Numbered from the stretch's first letter, positions 50,664-60,282 are shown. The stretch is DNA of 64,000 nt from Nocardia crassostreae (GCF_001613405.1 NZ_BDCH01000029.1:1-64000), one strand, 5' to 3'. The notes: generated from the sequence alone by a model not told the origin. Translations and numbers: made by a program.

Positions 50664-51893
50664 ATGACCGGTGAACTCGACTCCATCGCCACCGCGGTGG
50701 ACGTGATCGCGCGTGGCGGCATGGTGCTCGTGGTGGACGATGCGGATCGCGAGAACGAAGGCGATCTGGTGTTCGCGGCCGAGAAGGCGACGCAGGAGAA
50801 CATCGCCTTCATGGTGCGGCACACGAGCGGCGTGGTCTGTGTGCCGATGGCGGGCGAGGATCTGGATCGGCTGTCGCTGCCGCCCATGACGGCGGTCAAC
50901 CAGGATCCGAAGGGCACCGCCTACACCGTGTCGGTGGATGCGATATCCGGTGTGAGCACCGGTATTTCGGCCGCTGATCGTGCGCACACCATGCGCCTGC
51001 TGGCCGACCCTCGCACCACTGCGGACCAGCTCTCGCGGCCGGGTCACGTCTTTCCGCTGCGCGCTCATCCGCGCGGCGTCCTGGGGCGCGACGGCCACAC
51101 CGAGGCATCGGTGGATCTGGCTCGGCTGGCCGGTTTGCGGCCCGCCGCGGTCATCGCCGAGGTCGTCAATGACGACGGTTCGATGGCTCGCCTCCCCGAA
51201 CTCCTGATCATGGCCCGCGAGCACGACATCCCCATCGTCTCCATCGCCGACCTCATCGAGTACCGGAAGTCTTTGGAACACGGCATCTCCCGCGTGGTCG
51301 AGACCCGCCTGCCCACCCGCTTCGGCGACTTCCGCGTCCTCGGCTACGCCGACGAGCACTCCGGGGCCGAACACCTGGCCCTGGTCTACGGCGACCCCGC
51401 CGGCGCCGCCGTCCTCGCCCGGGTCCACTCCGAATGCCTCACCGGCGACGCCTTCGGCTCGCTGCGCTGCGATTGCGGCGAGCAGCTCGACGCCGCCCTG
51501 GAAGCCGTTGCCGCCGAAGGTCATGGCGTCATCGTCTACCTGCGCGGCCAAGAGGGCCGCGGCATCGGCCTGCTGAACAAGTTGCGCGCCTACGAGCTCC
51601 AGGACGACGGCGCCGACACCGTGGACGCCAATGTCCAACTGGGCCTCCCCATCGACGCCCGCACCTACACCGCCGCCGCCCAGATTCTCGCCGACCTCGC
51701 CGTCACCTCGGTCCGCCTGCTCAGCAACAACCCGGCCAAACAGTCCGGCCTGGAAGCTCACGGCATCGGCGTCGACGCCCGAATTCCCTTGCAGACCAGC
51801 CCCACCGAACACAATGTCCACTACCTGCGCACCAAACGCGACCGCATGCGCCACCATCTCACCGAGATAGACGCCGCTGTCGGCTACCGCTGA
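50664..51893 (+). CDS. ribBA: Bifunctional DHBP synthase / GTP cyclohydrolase II
   Basis: Starts two branches of riboflavin synthesis: DHBP from ribulose 5-phosphate (N-terminal RibB: DDADRENEGDLVFAAEKAT, RPGHVFPLRA...GVLGRDGHTEA) and GTP ring opening (C-terminal RibA: VHSECLTGDAFGSLRCDCGEQL zinc cysteines and RGQEGRGIGL). 409 residues. ATG 50664 with GGAGG upstream. Its place inside a flavoenzyme-rich catabolic region, with the same upstream element as the flavin reductase, suggests a dedicated flavin supply; a housekeeping rib operon probably lies elsewhere (inference). Confidence 0.95.
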   Translation: MTGELDSIATAVDVIARGGMVLVVDDADRENEGDLVFAAEKATQENIAFMVRHTSGVVCVPMAGEDLDRLSLPPMTAVNQDPKGTAYTVSVDAISGVSTGISAADRAHTMRLLADPRTTADQLSRPGHVFPLRAHPRGVLGRDGHTEASVDLARLAGLRPAAVIAEVVNDDGSMARLPELLIMAREHDIPIVSIADLIEYRKSLEHGISRVVETRLPTRFGDFRVLGYADEHSGAEHLALVYGDPAGAAVLARVHSECLTGDAFGSLRCDCGEQLDAALEAVAAEGHGVIVYLRGQEGRGIGLLNKLRAYELQDDGADTVDANVQLGLPIDARTYTAAAQILADLAVTSVRLLSNNPAKQSGLEAHGIGVDARIPLQTSPTEHNVHYLRTKRDRMRHHLTEIDAAVGYR

Positions 51894-52480
51894 CCGGGTG
51901 CGAGGGCGTGCAGCAGGGTGTCGGTGAGCGCGTCGAGATAGCCGGATTCGAGCGGTGCGCCCCGGACCGAGATCCGCCAATAGATCGGTGCGGCAAGCAG
52001 ATCCAGGGCCAGCTCGGTATCGAGATCGCGCGGCAGCTCACCCCGGGCGATCCCGCGTTCGAGAACCTCGAGGCCGCGCGCGCGACGCGGTGCGCCGATG
52101 GCCGAGTCGACCGCCGCGTGCAGCGCGGGATTGCGCACGGCTTCGGCGAACAGATCCGGCAGAATGCGTGAGAAGCGCGGGTGGGTCAGCCAATTCTCCA
52201 CCGCCGTCAGGCTTTCGCGGATATCCCCGCGCAGTGATCCGGTATCGGCGGCGGTGGCGTGGTCGAGGCTGATCTCGGAGATGATCGCCACGACCATGTC
52301 CTGTTTGGCGGGCCAGCGCCGGTAGAGGGCGCTCTTGCCGACTCCGGCGCGTTTGGCGACGGCCTCCATGGACACGCGCGCATAGCCCTGTTCGGCCAGT
52401 TCATCGAGGACCGCTTCGGTAATGGACCTGGTGACCTCCGGCTGGAGGACGGCCGCTCCGGTCGGTGCGCGTCGGTTCAT
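51884..52480 (-). CDS. TetR/AcrR family regulator
   Basis: 198 residues. HTH VSMEAVAKRAGVGKSALYRRWPAKQDMV at about 36-63, then a TetR C-terminal domain (ILPDLFAEAVRNPALHAAVDS). 3' end overlaps ribBA by 10 bp, convergent. Divergent from the SnoaL/NmrA pair with a large palindrome between, so it very likely controls those genes and itself. Confidence 0.9.
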   Translation of the reverse strand: MNRRAPTGAAVLQPEVTRSITEAVLDELAEQGYARVSMEAVAKRAGVGKSALYRRWPAKQDMVVAIISEISLDHATAADTGSLRGDIRESLTAVENWLTHPRFSRILPDLFAEAVRNPALHAAVDSAIGAPRRARGLEVLERGIARGELPRDLDTELALDLLAAPIYWRISVRGAPLESGYLDALTDTLLHALAPGQR

Positions 52481-52499
52481 GCGGCGAGTATAGCGAGTG

Positions 52500-52552
52500 G
52501 ACGAGACGGTGCCGTCCCGCCTATCCTGTCGTCGGGACGGTACCGTCTCGTC
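52500..52552. promoter_or_regulatory. TetR operator, double palindrome
   Basis: 19-bp inverted repeat (one mismatch) at 52500-52518 and 52534-52552. Each half is itself palindromic, core GAGACGGTACCGTCTC on the right. Lies between the divergent TetR gene and the SnoaL-like gene; two TetR dimers could bind. Confidence 0.8.
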
Positions 52553-52573
52553 CTACTCTGAGAGGATGCGCAG

Positions 52574-53011
52574 ATGACACCTCGCGCACTGGTCGAGCAC
52601 GCGCTGGCGCTGCTGCTCGACCACGATATGGCGGGCTTCGCCGGGCTGTGGGCCGTGGACGGCGAGCTGGAGTTTCCCTTCGCGGCGGCCGATTATCCGG
52701 CGCGGATCCGGGGTCGCGCGGCCATTGCGGGCTATCTGCGGGACTACCCGAATATCTTGGACATCCGCGAGATTCCGGAGCGGACGGTGCACGAGACCGG
52801 CGATCCGGAGGTGGTCGTCGTCGAGTTCACGGCGGCGGGTGTGGTCGTGGCGACCGGCCGGGACTACCGGCTGCGGTACATCGCCGTGATCACCGTGCGC
52901 GACGCCGAGATTCGGCACTACCGCGACTATTGGAGTCCCCTGGCGGCGGCCGAGATCATGGGCGGAGCGGACGCGCTGACGACCACCTTCGCCGGAGGCC
53001 GCGATGCCTGA
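52574..53011 (+). CDS. SnoaL-like/NTF2-fold protein
   Basis: 145 residues, MTPRALVEHALALLLDHDMAGFAGLWAVDGELEFPFA is the SnoaL-like polyketide-cyclase-family start, with RIRGRAAIAGYLRDYP and IRHYRDYWSPLAAAEIMGG typical of this group. May be an isomerase or a binding protein. Overlaps the next gene by 8 bp, so they are coupled. Confidence 0.85.
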   Translation: MTPRALVEHALALLLDHDMAGFAGLWAVDGELEFPFAAADYPARIRGRAAIAGYLRDYPNILDIREIPERTVHETGDPEVVVVEFTAAGVVVATGRDYRLRYIAVITVRDAEIRHYRDYWSPLAAAEIMGGADALTTTFAGGRDA

Positions 53012-53828
53012 GGTGCTGGTGCTCGGCTCGTCCGGCACGACCGGCAGCCGGGTCGCGAATCTGCTTCGGTGGCAGGGGGTCACGACGCGGCTGGCCACCA
53101 GGACCCCGAACGGCGATCCCCTCCGGGTCGGCTTCGATTGGCACGACGGCGACAGCTATGACACCGCCCTGCACTCGGTCTCGGCCGTCTATCTGGTGGC
53201 TCCGGTCGGGGTGCGCGATCCGGTGCCGTTGGTCGAACCGTTCCTGCGGGCGGCGCGGCGGCACGGGGTGCGTCGTGTGGTCGCGCTCGGATCCTCGGCG
53301 GTGCCGGAGGCGGAGCACGGCATGGGCGGTATCCATCGGCTGGTGCGGGAGATCATGCCCGAGTGGGCGGTGCTGCGGCCGTCCTGGTTCATGCAGAACT
53401 TCACCGGCGCGCATGCGCTCGCCGCGGGAGTCCGCGCGGGCGAGATCGTGACCGCGACCGGTGACGGCCGAGTGGCCTTCGTCGACGCGGCCGATATCGC
53501 CGCGGTCGCGGTGCGCGCCCTGACCGATGGGAACGCCCACGACACCGAGCATCTCATCACCGGACCGCGGGCGATCAGTTACGCGGAAGCGGCCGCGATC
53601 ATTACCGGGGCGACCGGGCGGGCCGTCGTCCACCGTTCCCTCTCCGCGCCGGAACTCACCGCGCACTGGATCGAGCACGGTCTGCCCGCCGACTTCGCGG
53701 CCATGCTGGCCGGTCTCGACGACGAGATCCGGGGCGGGGCCGAGGATCGCGTCGCCGATACGGTCGAGCGGATCACCGGCAGGCCGCCGCGCGGCTTTGC
53801 CGAGTTCGTGGCCGAGGAGTTGCAATAA
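53004..53828 (+). CDS. NmrA-family NAD(P)-binding protein
   Basis: 274 residues: MPEVLVLGSSGTTGSRVANLL nucleotide motif, VVALGSSAVPE and LRPSWFMQNFTG hallmarks of NmrA/HSCARG-like proteins. TetR-SnoaL-NmrA sets like this are common in actinobacteria and look like response modules to reactive metabolites (inference). Confidence 0.88.
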   Translation: MPEVLVLGSSGTTGSRVANLLRWQGVTTRLATRTPNGDPLRVGFDWHDGDSYDTALHSVSAVYLVAPVGVRDPVPLVEPFLRAARRHGVRRVVALGSSAVPEAEHGMGGIHRLVREIMPEWAVLRPSWFMQNFTGAHALAAGVRAGEIVTATGDGRVAFVDAADIAAVAVRALTDGNAHDTEHLITGPRAISYAEAAAIITGATGRAVVHRSLSAPELTAHWIEHGLPADFAAMLAGLDDEIRGGAEDRVADTVERITGRPPRGFAEFVAEELQ

Positions 53829-53879
53829 CGTCGATTCGGTTCGCCTCGTATTGCCGGAATCTGGCAGTAGGGTCGAGTC

Positions 53880-54785
53880 GTGCCGAGCCTTGTCAGCCGC
53901 ATTGTTCCCGGGTATCTGCGGGTCACCCGCGCCAATCATGCCTTCATCAGTGCCGAGAACGCGCGGAAGCATGTGCGGGAGCGCACGCTTCGGCCGCAGC
54001 CCTACGGGCCGCCGCGGCGGCTGCGGGCGGATGTGGCGGTGTCGGTCAGCCGTGATCAGGGGTGGCCGGTGTACACGCTGGTGCCGCGCACGGGGCAGGT
54101 GCACGGGAATCTGGTGTATCTGCACGGCGGCGGGTGGGTCAATGAGATCGCGCCGCAGCATTGGGCGCTGGCGGCCGAGATCGCGGCGCGGACCGGAACG
54201 ACGGTGACCGTGCCGATCTATCCGCTGGTGCCGTTCGGGACCGCGGAGGAGGTGATCGCGGGCGTCACGGATCTGGTGCTGGCCAATAGATCTCGGTACG
54301 GAACGGTCTGTCTGGGCGGGGATTCGGCGGGCGGGCAGATCGCCCTGTCGACCGCACTGGCGCTGCGCGACGATCAGCGGGTGACCGTGCCGCGCACGGT
54401 GCTCATCTCCCCGGCGCTGGATCTGTCGCTGAGCAATCCGGACATGGGCGTGGTGCAGCCGAGCGATCCGTGGCTCGGGAAACCGGGGACGCGGGTGTTC
54501 ATCGAGTTGTGGCGGGGGAAGCTGCCGCTGTCGGATCCGCGGGTGAGCCCGCTGGCCGCCGAACTGGGCGGGCTCGGGCCGTTGACCGTCTTCTACGGCA
54601 CCCGCGACATCGGGTTTCCGGACGGATTGTTGCTGGCGGAGAAGGCGCGGGCGGCCGGGGTGGAGCTGGACTTCCACGAGGGAACCGGGCTGGTACACGT
54701 GTATCCGCTGACGCCCACCTCGGAGGGGCGGATCGCGCGGGGCGTGATCGTCGAACGACTACGGGCGGCTCTGGCCGAACCGTAG
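53880..54785 (+). CDS. Alpha/beta hydrolase, HSL family
   Basis: 301 residues from GTG 53880. YLHGGGWV oxyanion motif, GGDSAGG nucleophile, TRDIGFPD and HVYPL for the acid and His. Close to LipW/acetyl-hydrolase-like lipases of mycobacteria. Located 51 bp after the NmrA gene, possibly in its transcript. Confidence 0.88.
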   Translation: MPSLVSRIVPGYLRVTRANHAFISAENARKHVRERTLRPQPYGPPRRLRADVAVSVSRDQGWPVYTLVPRTGQVHGNLVYLHGGGWVNEIAPQHWALAAEIAARTGTTVTVPIYPLVPFGTAEEVIAGVTDLVLANRSRYGTVCLGGDSAGGQIALSTALALRDDQRVTVPRTVLISPALDLSLSNPDMGVVQPSDPWLGKPGTRVFIELWRGKLPLSDPRVSPLAAELGGLGPLTVFYGTRDIGFPDGLLLAEKARAAGVELDFHEGTGLVHVYPLTPTSEGRIARGVIVERLRAALAEP

Positions 54786-54818
54786 TAGCCGATGGGGGTC
54801 GCGTCCCATAATCGGAAT

Positions 54819-55022
54819 ATGAACGATCGCAAAGGTTTTCTCCAGGGAGGACCGAGCGGCCTCACCGAACGGGTCGTCCCGATCCAATCCTCCGACGCGG
54901 AGATCAAAATCCCGTTCCGCGGCGGCTACGAACACTTCAAAGCCACCGAGCGGCACCAGATCACGGCGGAAGGCAAGCTACCGGTCTACGAGTGGGCCGG
55001 GCGCACCGCGGTGGCCGAATAG
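54819..55022 (+). CDS. Small protein resembling DUF5988
   Basis: 67 residues, MNDRKGFLQGGPSGLTERVV then KIPFRGGYEHFKATER and VYEWAGRTAVAE, the pattern of small actinobacterial DUF5988 proteins (often near biosynthetic genes; function unknown). ATG 54819 preferred over the upstream GTG/ATG in a poorly conserved extension. Confidence 0.65.
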   Translation: MNDRKGFLQGGPSGLTERVVPIQSSDAEIKIPFRGGYEHFKATERHQITAEGKLPVYEWAGRTAVAE

Positions 55023-55031
55023 CGGCTCCGC

Positions 55032-55418
55032 TCAGGTGGGGTGCTCCGCGAGCCAGCGGCGGGCCCGGGTGGCCGAGGCGCGGGACAGCCATGCGTCCTG
55101 CACGACCTCGGTGAGTTCGTCCAGGGTCAGCTCGGGCAGGCGGGAGGCGCGGACCAGGACCGAGAGATGGCCGTCGAAGTGCGGCGTGGTGAAGAACGGG
55201 GAGTCCGGGTCCTGGGTCAGGGCGAGCTTGTCGGACTCCGAGGGAACCCAGAAGACGATGACGTCCCGATAGCGTTCCCCGGTCTCGGGATCGAACGCGT
55301 CCGGGCGCGCGGTACGGAAGAAGACGAAGGACTTGCGGCCCACCTGATAGACGGGATTGCCCGCCGCCGGACCGTACTCGACTGTCACGTGCGGCATGGC
55401 CAGCGCCAGCTCGTGCAC
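55032..55418 (-). CDS. MmcQ/YjbR family protein
   Basis: 128 residues: HELALAMPHVTVEYG, YQVGRKSFVFFRTARPDAFDP, SPFFTTPHFDGHLSVLVRASRL, AWLSRASATRARRWLAEH. Double-wing DNA-binding-like fold; function unknown. GTG start at 55418; no better upstream start in frame. Confidence 0.85.
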   Translation of the reverse strand: MHELALAMPHVTVEYGPAAGNPVYQVGRKSFVFFRTARPDAFDPETGERYRDVIVFWVPSESDKLALTQDPDSPFFTTPHFDGHLSVLVRASRLPELTLDELTEVVQDAWLSRASATRARRWLAEHPT

Positions 55419-55609
55419 GTCTTCGACGCGCGCTGCGTCTTCGGTTCGGCACGAAACGAGTGTATGCGGGCAGCCGCCGAGCCATATCCGAAGCGCATGA
55501 CTCGGGCGGCCGCCCCGGCGCTGGAATCGGGCTTATCAGACACCCTTCGAGCTGGATTTATGGGCCCGGCGCTGGCCCGCTCCGGGCGCGATCGCATAGG
55601 TTGGTGCGC

Positions 55610-57910
55610 ATGGCGCGGCGTGTCACAGGCAACCTTCCGGAGGAGGTCACCAGTTTCGTCGGCCGTCGCGACGACCTGACCACCGCCAAACGGCTGCTGC
55701 CGACCACCCGGGTGCTGACCCTGCTCGGACCGGGCGGTATGGGCAAGACGCGCCTGTCCCGTCAGATCGGGCAACTGGTCGCGCGGGCCTTCCCGGACGG
55801 GGTGTGGCTGGTCGAACTCGCCGAACTGCACGATCCGGAATTGGTGACGCTCACCGTCGCCGAGGCCCTGAATCTGCGCGATGAGACCACCGCGCCGCTG
55901 CCCAGGCTCACCGAATTCCTGGAGAACAAACGGCTGCTGCTGATTCTCGACAATTGCGAGCACCTCATCGAGGCGTGCGCGACGCTGGTCGGGCGGATCA
56001 TCGCCACCACACCGGATGTGCGGGTGCTCGCCACCAGCCGAGAGGTGCTGGGCATTCCCGGTGAACAGGTGATGCCGGTGCCGCCGCTGGCCGTGCCCGA
56101 CACCGATACCGCCGCCGACAGCGACGCGCTGCAACTGTTCGTCGAACGCGCCACCGCCGCCAATCCGGGCTTCCGGGAGACACCGGCCAATCGCCCCGTG
56201 CTCGCCGAGATCTGCCGACGACTCGAAGGCATGCCGCTGGCCCTCGAACTGGCGGCGCTGCGCCTGCGCATGTTCACCCCCGAGCAGATCGTCGACCGGC
56301 TCGACGACACCATGGGCCTGCTCAAGGCCGGGCCGCGCACCGCCCCGCAGCGGCAGCAGACCATCGAGGGCGCCATCCGCTGGAGCTACGACCTGTGCAC
56401 CTCGGCGGAACAGCGGCTGTGGGAACAGCTTTCGGTCTTCGCGGGCGGCTTCGATATCGACGCGGCGGAGTCGGTGTGCGAACTGGGCGGCGGCTCGCTC
56501 ATCGACGCGCTCACCGGTCTGGTGGACAAGTCGGTGGTCATGCTGCGCTACGACGGTGATACGGCGCGGTATTCGATGCTGGAGCCGATCCGGCAGTTCG
56601 CCGCCGACCGGCTGGCCGAGCGCGGCGCGGACAAGGCGGTGCGGGCCCGGCATCGCGCGCACTACCGGCGGCTGGCCATGCGCGGGCAGACCGCGTACTG
56701 GACCGCCGACGACGTGGCCTGGTTCCGCGACCTCAGCCGCGAGCACGCGAATCTGCGTGCGGCCCTGCGCTCCGGGCTCGACGACGAACCGCTGGCGACC
56801 ATGGAGACGGTCAGCGTGCTGCGGCCGTTCTGGGAGCATCACCGCTTCCTGTCCGAGGGTTTCCGCTGGCTGTCCGAGGCCCTGACCCGCAATCCGGAGC
56901 CGAGTCTGGCGCGGGCGCGCGGCCTGTCCTCCGCCGCCTCGCTGGCGGCGCTGCTGGGCGATTGGGAGGCGGCGGCGATCCTGGTGTCGGAATGCCTGGA
57001 AATGATTGCGACGCTGGGAATCACCGATATCCTGCCCGAGGTCGCGCTCGATCAGTCCCTGCTGGCGTTCTCCCAGGGGGATCGGGAGCATTCCCTCGAG
57101 CTGGCCCGCAAGGGTATCGAGCTGGCCGCCACGCATGGTCAGCCCGCCATCGAAATGGATAGTCACGCCTTCGCTTTCATGTGCGCCATGGTGCTCGGCG
57201 CGCCCGGCCGCACCGAACTGGCGCAGCGCTTCCTGGAGCTCACCACCGCCAGCGGCTCCCATCTGCTCGGCGGGCTGGCGCTGTGGACCGTCGGGATCGA
57301 TCACTGGCGCCGCGGGAACATGGACGAGGCGGCCCAATTCCACGGCCGTGCGATAGAACAGCTGGCGCTGTTCGAACGCTGTATCTGGCTGTCCTCCGCC
57401 TTCGAGGGCCTGGCCTGGACGGTGGCCGCGCGCGGCGACCACGAACGCGCCGCCCGCCTGCTCGGGGCGGCGGAAACCCTGCAGCGCAGCACCATTCGGC
57501 TGGCGCACACCATCACCACCGCCATCGGCGACAAGGAACGCCTCAAGGTCCGGGATGCGCTGGGCGACGAGGCCTTCCGCGCCGCCTTCGGCGCGGGCGC
57601 GAACATGCGCCTGGAAGAGGCGATCGATTACGCGCTCGGCCGCGCCCGCTCCGCGCCCGAGCCGGAAGCGGTCGCCGCGAAGCGCCCGCCGCGCAAGTCC
57701 GCGGCCACCGCGACCGAAACCAATGTCCTCACCCGCCGCGAAAAGGATGTGGCCCGCCTGGTCGCCGCGGGCCACAGCAATAAACGCATTGCCGCCGACC
57801 TGGTGATCTCGGTGCACACCGCGGAAACCCACGTCGAGCACATCCTCACCAAACTCGGCTTCACCTCCCGTACCCAGATCGCCGCCTGGGTGCACCAGCA
57901 CGATCTCTAG
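55610..57910 (+). CDS. LuxR-type regulator with NB-ARC-like ATPase
   Basis: 766 residues. Walker A GPGGMGKTR at 40-48, Walker B LLILDNCEHL, sensor LATSREVLGIPGEQ, then a helical TPR-like region (about 350-660) and a C-terminal LuxR helix-turn-helix (LTRREKDVARLVAAGHSNKRIAADLVISVHTAETHVEHIL). Large ATP-dependent transcriptional activator that senses an unknown effector. ATG 55610 starts at the conserved MARRVTGNLPEEVTSFVGR. Stands alone, divergent from the YjbR gene. Confidence 0.93.
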   Translation: MARRVTGNLPEEVTSFVGRRDDLTTAKRLLPTTRVLTLLGPGGMGKTRLSRQIGQLVARAFPDGVWLVELAELHDPELVTLTVAEALNLRDETTAPLPRLTEFLENKRLLLILDNCEHLIEACATLVGRIIATTPDVRVLATSREVLGIPGEQVMPVPPLAVPDTDTAADSDALQLFVERATAANPGFRETPANRPVLAEICRRLEGMPLALELAALRLRMFTPEQIVDRLDDTMGLLKAGPRTAPQRQQTIEGAIRWSYDLCTSAEQRLWEQLSVFAGGFDIDAAESVCELGGGSLIDALTGLVDKSVVMLRYDGDTARYSMLEPIRQFAADRLAERGADKAVRARHRAHYRRLAMRGQTAYWTADDVAWFRDLSREHANLRAALRSGLDDEPLATMETVSVLRPFWEHHRFLSEGFRWLSEALTRNPEPSLARARGLSSAASLAALLGDWEAAAILVSECLEMIATLGITDILPEVALDQSLLAFSQGDREHSLELARKGIELAATHGQPAIEMDSHAFAFMCAMVLGAPGRTELAQRFLELTTASGSHLLGGLALWTVGIDHWRRGNMDEAAQFHGRAIEQLALFERCIWLSSAFEGLAWTVAARGDHERAARLLGAAETLQRSTIRLAHTITTAIGDKERLKVRDALGDEAFRAAFGAGANMRLEEAIDYALGRARSAPEPEAVAAKRPPRKSAATATETNVLTRREKDVARLVAAGHSNKRIAADLVISVHTAETHVEHILTKLGFTSRTQIAAWVHQHDL

Positions 57911-57917
57911 CGGGCGG

Positions 57918-58439
57918 TCAATCGCCGGTGGCGCCGTCGGTGCGCTCGCGGAGGAAGTCGGCGTGGCCGCAGTGGCGGGCGTATTCCTCGATCATGTGCA
58001 GGTAGACCCAGCGGAGCGAGATGATCTTGCCCGAGCGGGGGTGGACGAAGGTGTGGTCGAGCGGAAGGGCGGCGGCGGCCTTGTCGCACAAGGTGATCTC
58101 GTCGCGGTAGCGCGCGAGTTCGACTTCGGCGTCCTCGGGAATCAGGTCGTCGAAATCGCTGTCCGGGTTCGTTTTGGAGTCGAACAGCCACGGCACGTCC
58201 TCTCCGGCCGCGCGTTTGCGGAACCAGCCGCGTTCGACATTGGTCATATGGCGGATCAGGCCGAGCAGCGAGAGGGAGGACGGCTCGACGCTACGGGTCG
58301 CGAGCTGAATACCGGTGAGGCCCTGGCATTTCCGGAGTAGGATGGCCCGATAGTCGTCGAGGAAGGATTGCAGCATGGGTCGCTCGTCGCCGACGTACAG
58401 CAGTGGGGTGCGGTCGATTTCGGGTGCGGTCCAGGTCAT
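57918..58439 (-). CDS. DinB/DUF664 family protein
   Basis: 173 residues: four-helix DinB-like protein with LIRHMTNVERGWFRKRAAGE (metal-ligand His) and HMIEEYARHCGHADFLRE (two further His). This family includes mycothiol- or bacillithiol-dependent S-transferases. Function of this member unknown. Confidence 0.88.
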   Translation of the reverse strand: MTWTAPEIDRTPLLYVGDERPMLQSFLDDYRAILLRKCQGLTGIQLATRSVEPSSLSLLGLIRHMTNVERGWFRKRAAGEDVPWLFDSKTNPDSDFDDLIPEDAEVELARYRDEITLCDKAAAALPLDHTFVHPRSGKIISLRWVYLHMIEEYARHCGHADFLRERTDGATGD

Positions 58440-58584
58440 TACCGGAGGCTACCGCCAGGATCCAGCCTCGGGAATTCTTACCGAACTGTGAAATGGGCGC
58501 CCCGCCCGCCATGTCGGTTCGCCCGCGCGGTCAATCGCGCACGATCGTGGATCTCGTTTCGAGAATCGACACGAGGAGGCGCGT

Positions 58585-59652
58585 ATGGGTGGGGAGAATA
58601 TTCCGCTGGGACCGAGTCGGCGGACACTGTTGGGCGCGGCCCTGGTCGCGGGTGCGGGAGCGGTCGGCATCGGGGGGTTCTTGTTCGCGGAGAACGGAAT
58701 CGGCCCGGCCCGGCTGACCGCCCGCCGCATTGTCGACGGCTTGCAGGCGGCCAATGGATTCGTGCCGGGCTATCGGCGCAATCACGCCAAGGGCATCGCG
58801 GTGGCCGGTCGATTCGACAGCACGGGCGCGGGCGCGGAGCTGTCGGCCGCCTCGGTGTTCCGCCCGGGAACCTTCCCGCTCACCGGCCGATTCTCCCTCG
58901 CCGGAGGTAAACCCTTCGCGCCCGACGCCGCCGCTGCCCGCCGCGGATTCGGTCTGCGCATCGCCTTGCCCGCCGGGGAGGAGTAGCGGCTGGCGCTGCT
59001 CAATATCCCGGTCTTCACCGATGCCTCGGCCCAGGACTTCCATGACCGCACTGCCGCCTACGCGCTCGATCCGGCGACCGGGAAACCGGATGCCGCCCGG
59101 GTGCGTGACTATGTGGCATCGCACCCGAAAACCGCTGCGGTCCTGGCGGTCATCGACCAGCACCCGCCCACCGTGAGCTTCGCCACCTCGACCTTCCACG
59201 GCCTCAATGCCTTCGAATGCGTCGACGCCACCGGGCACAGGACGCCGGTGCGGTGGCGACTGGAACCCGAAACCACGGACGCCACCTCCGCGGCCGGGGA
59301 CGATCAGCTCTTCGCGAGCCTGGTCCGCGATATTCGCCGCGGGCCGGTGCGCTGGAAACTGACTGCCGTGGTGGGCGTCCGGGACGTGGACCCCACCGAT
59401 GATCCGACCGTCACGTGGCCCGCCGACCGGCGCCGCATCGAGTTGGGTGCCATCGTCGTGACCGATATCGCCACTGAGACCGCCGCCAATGTGCGGGATG
59501 TGAACTTCGACCCGCTGGTTCTGCCGAATGGCCTGGCCGCCTCCGATGATCCGGTGCTGCAGGCCCGTTCGGCCGCGTACGCCGAGTCCTTTCGCCGTCG
59601 TGCGGGCGAGACGGCCGCCCGGCAGCCACTGCGGGCGGAGGAGCTGGTATGA
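58585..59652 (+). pseudogene. Exported catalase-family peroxidase with in-frame UAG
   Basis: SRRTLLGAALVAGAGAVGIGG is a twin-arginine-like export signal. The body matches small catalase-related (SrpA-type) heme peroxidases: NHAKGIAVAGRFDSTGAG, SVFRPGTFPLTGRFSLAGG, SFATSTFHGLNAFECVD. TAG at 58984 follows LPAGEE; the frame then goes on with RLALLNIPVF, where homologs read GEEWR, so TGG to TAG is the likely change. The frame ends in an ATGA overlap with the cytochrome b561 gene. Non-functional unless read through. Confidence 0.85.
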
Positions 59653-60272
59653 GCGAGTCCCTCGACGAATCCGTCCCCGCCGCGCCGCTGCTCACCGAAC
59701 CCACCGGCACGCCGCCGGATCACGCGGCGCCCCGGGAAGATTCACCCGAACCGGCCCGAGAGCCCTCCTACAATCGGCTGGCGCGGGTGCTGCACTGGCT
59801 GATGGCCGTACTGATCGTCGCCATGCTGTTCCTCGGCGCCGCCTTGATCGGAACGATCGGGAATTACGTTGTGCTGCTGAGCATCCACCGCACCGTCGGC
59901 GTCGCGATCCTCGCCTTGGCCGTGGTGCGCGTGGCCAATCGACTGCTGCGCCGCGCTCCCACCCCGGGAGCGGGCCTGCCGCGCGGTGAGCGCATGGCCG
60001 CCGTCGCCTCGGAATCGGCGATGTACGCGCTGTTCATCCTGCAGCCGCTGATCGGCTGGGCGCTGGTGTCGGCGTCGGGCATACCGGTCCGGATCGCGGG
60101 CGGCCTGCGGCTGCCCGCCCTCGCGCCCGAGAACGCGCGCCTGTACGCCGGACTGCACCTCGCGCACACCTGGCTGGCATATCTGTTGCTGGCGCTGTTC
60201 ACCGCCCACATGTGCGCGGTGCTCTGGCACACCGTCGCCCTGCGCGACGGACTGCTGCGTCGGATGCTGTAG
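59649..60272 (+). CDS. Cytochrome b561-family membrane protein
   Basis: 207 residues with four transmembrane helices after a Pro-rich start: RVLHWLMAVLIVAMLFLGAAL (His ligand in LHW), LLSIHRTVGVAILALAVVRV, ALFILQPLIGWALVSASG, LHLAHTWLAYLLLALFTAHM. Di-heme quinol-oxidising cytochrome. It is translationally coupled to the catalase-like gene, a known pairing in which the cytochrome feeds electrons to the exported peroxidase (inference for this pair). Confidence 0.9.
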   Translation: MSESLDESVPAAPLLTEPTGTPPDHAAPREDSPEPAREPSYNRLARVLHWLMAVLIVAMLFLGAALIGTIGNYVVLLSIHRTVGVAILALAVVRVANRLLRRAPTPGAGLPRGERMAAVASESAMYALFILQPLIGWALVSASGIPVRIAGGLRLPALAPENARLYAGLHLAHTWLAYLLLALFTAHMCAVLWHTVALRDGLLRRML

Positions 60273-60282
60273 ACCCCGCCGA

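Noticed and set aside
55385..57901. Minus-strand frame of over 800 codons opposite the LuxR-type regulator
   Set aside because: Antisense shadow; the plus-strand protein has clear Walker and HTH motifs.
34181..59652. Reassigned UAG codon in the organism
   Set aside because: UAG also ends ordinary genes in the window, e.g. proB and rplU, so a general reassignment is excluded; only selective read-through remains possible.
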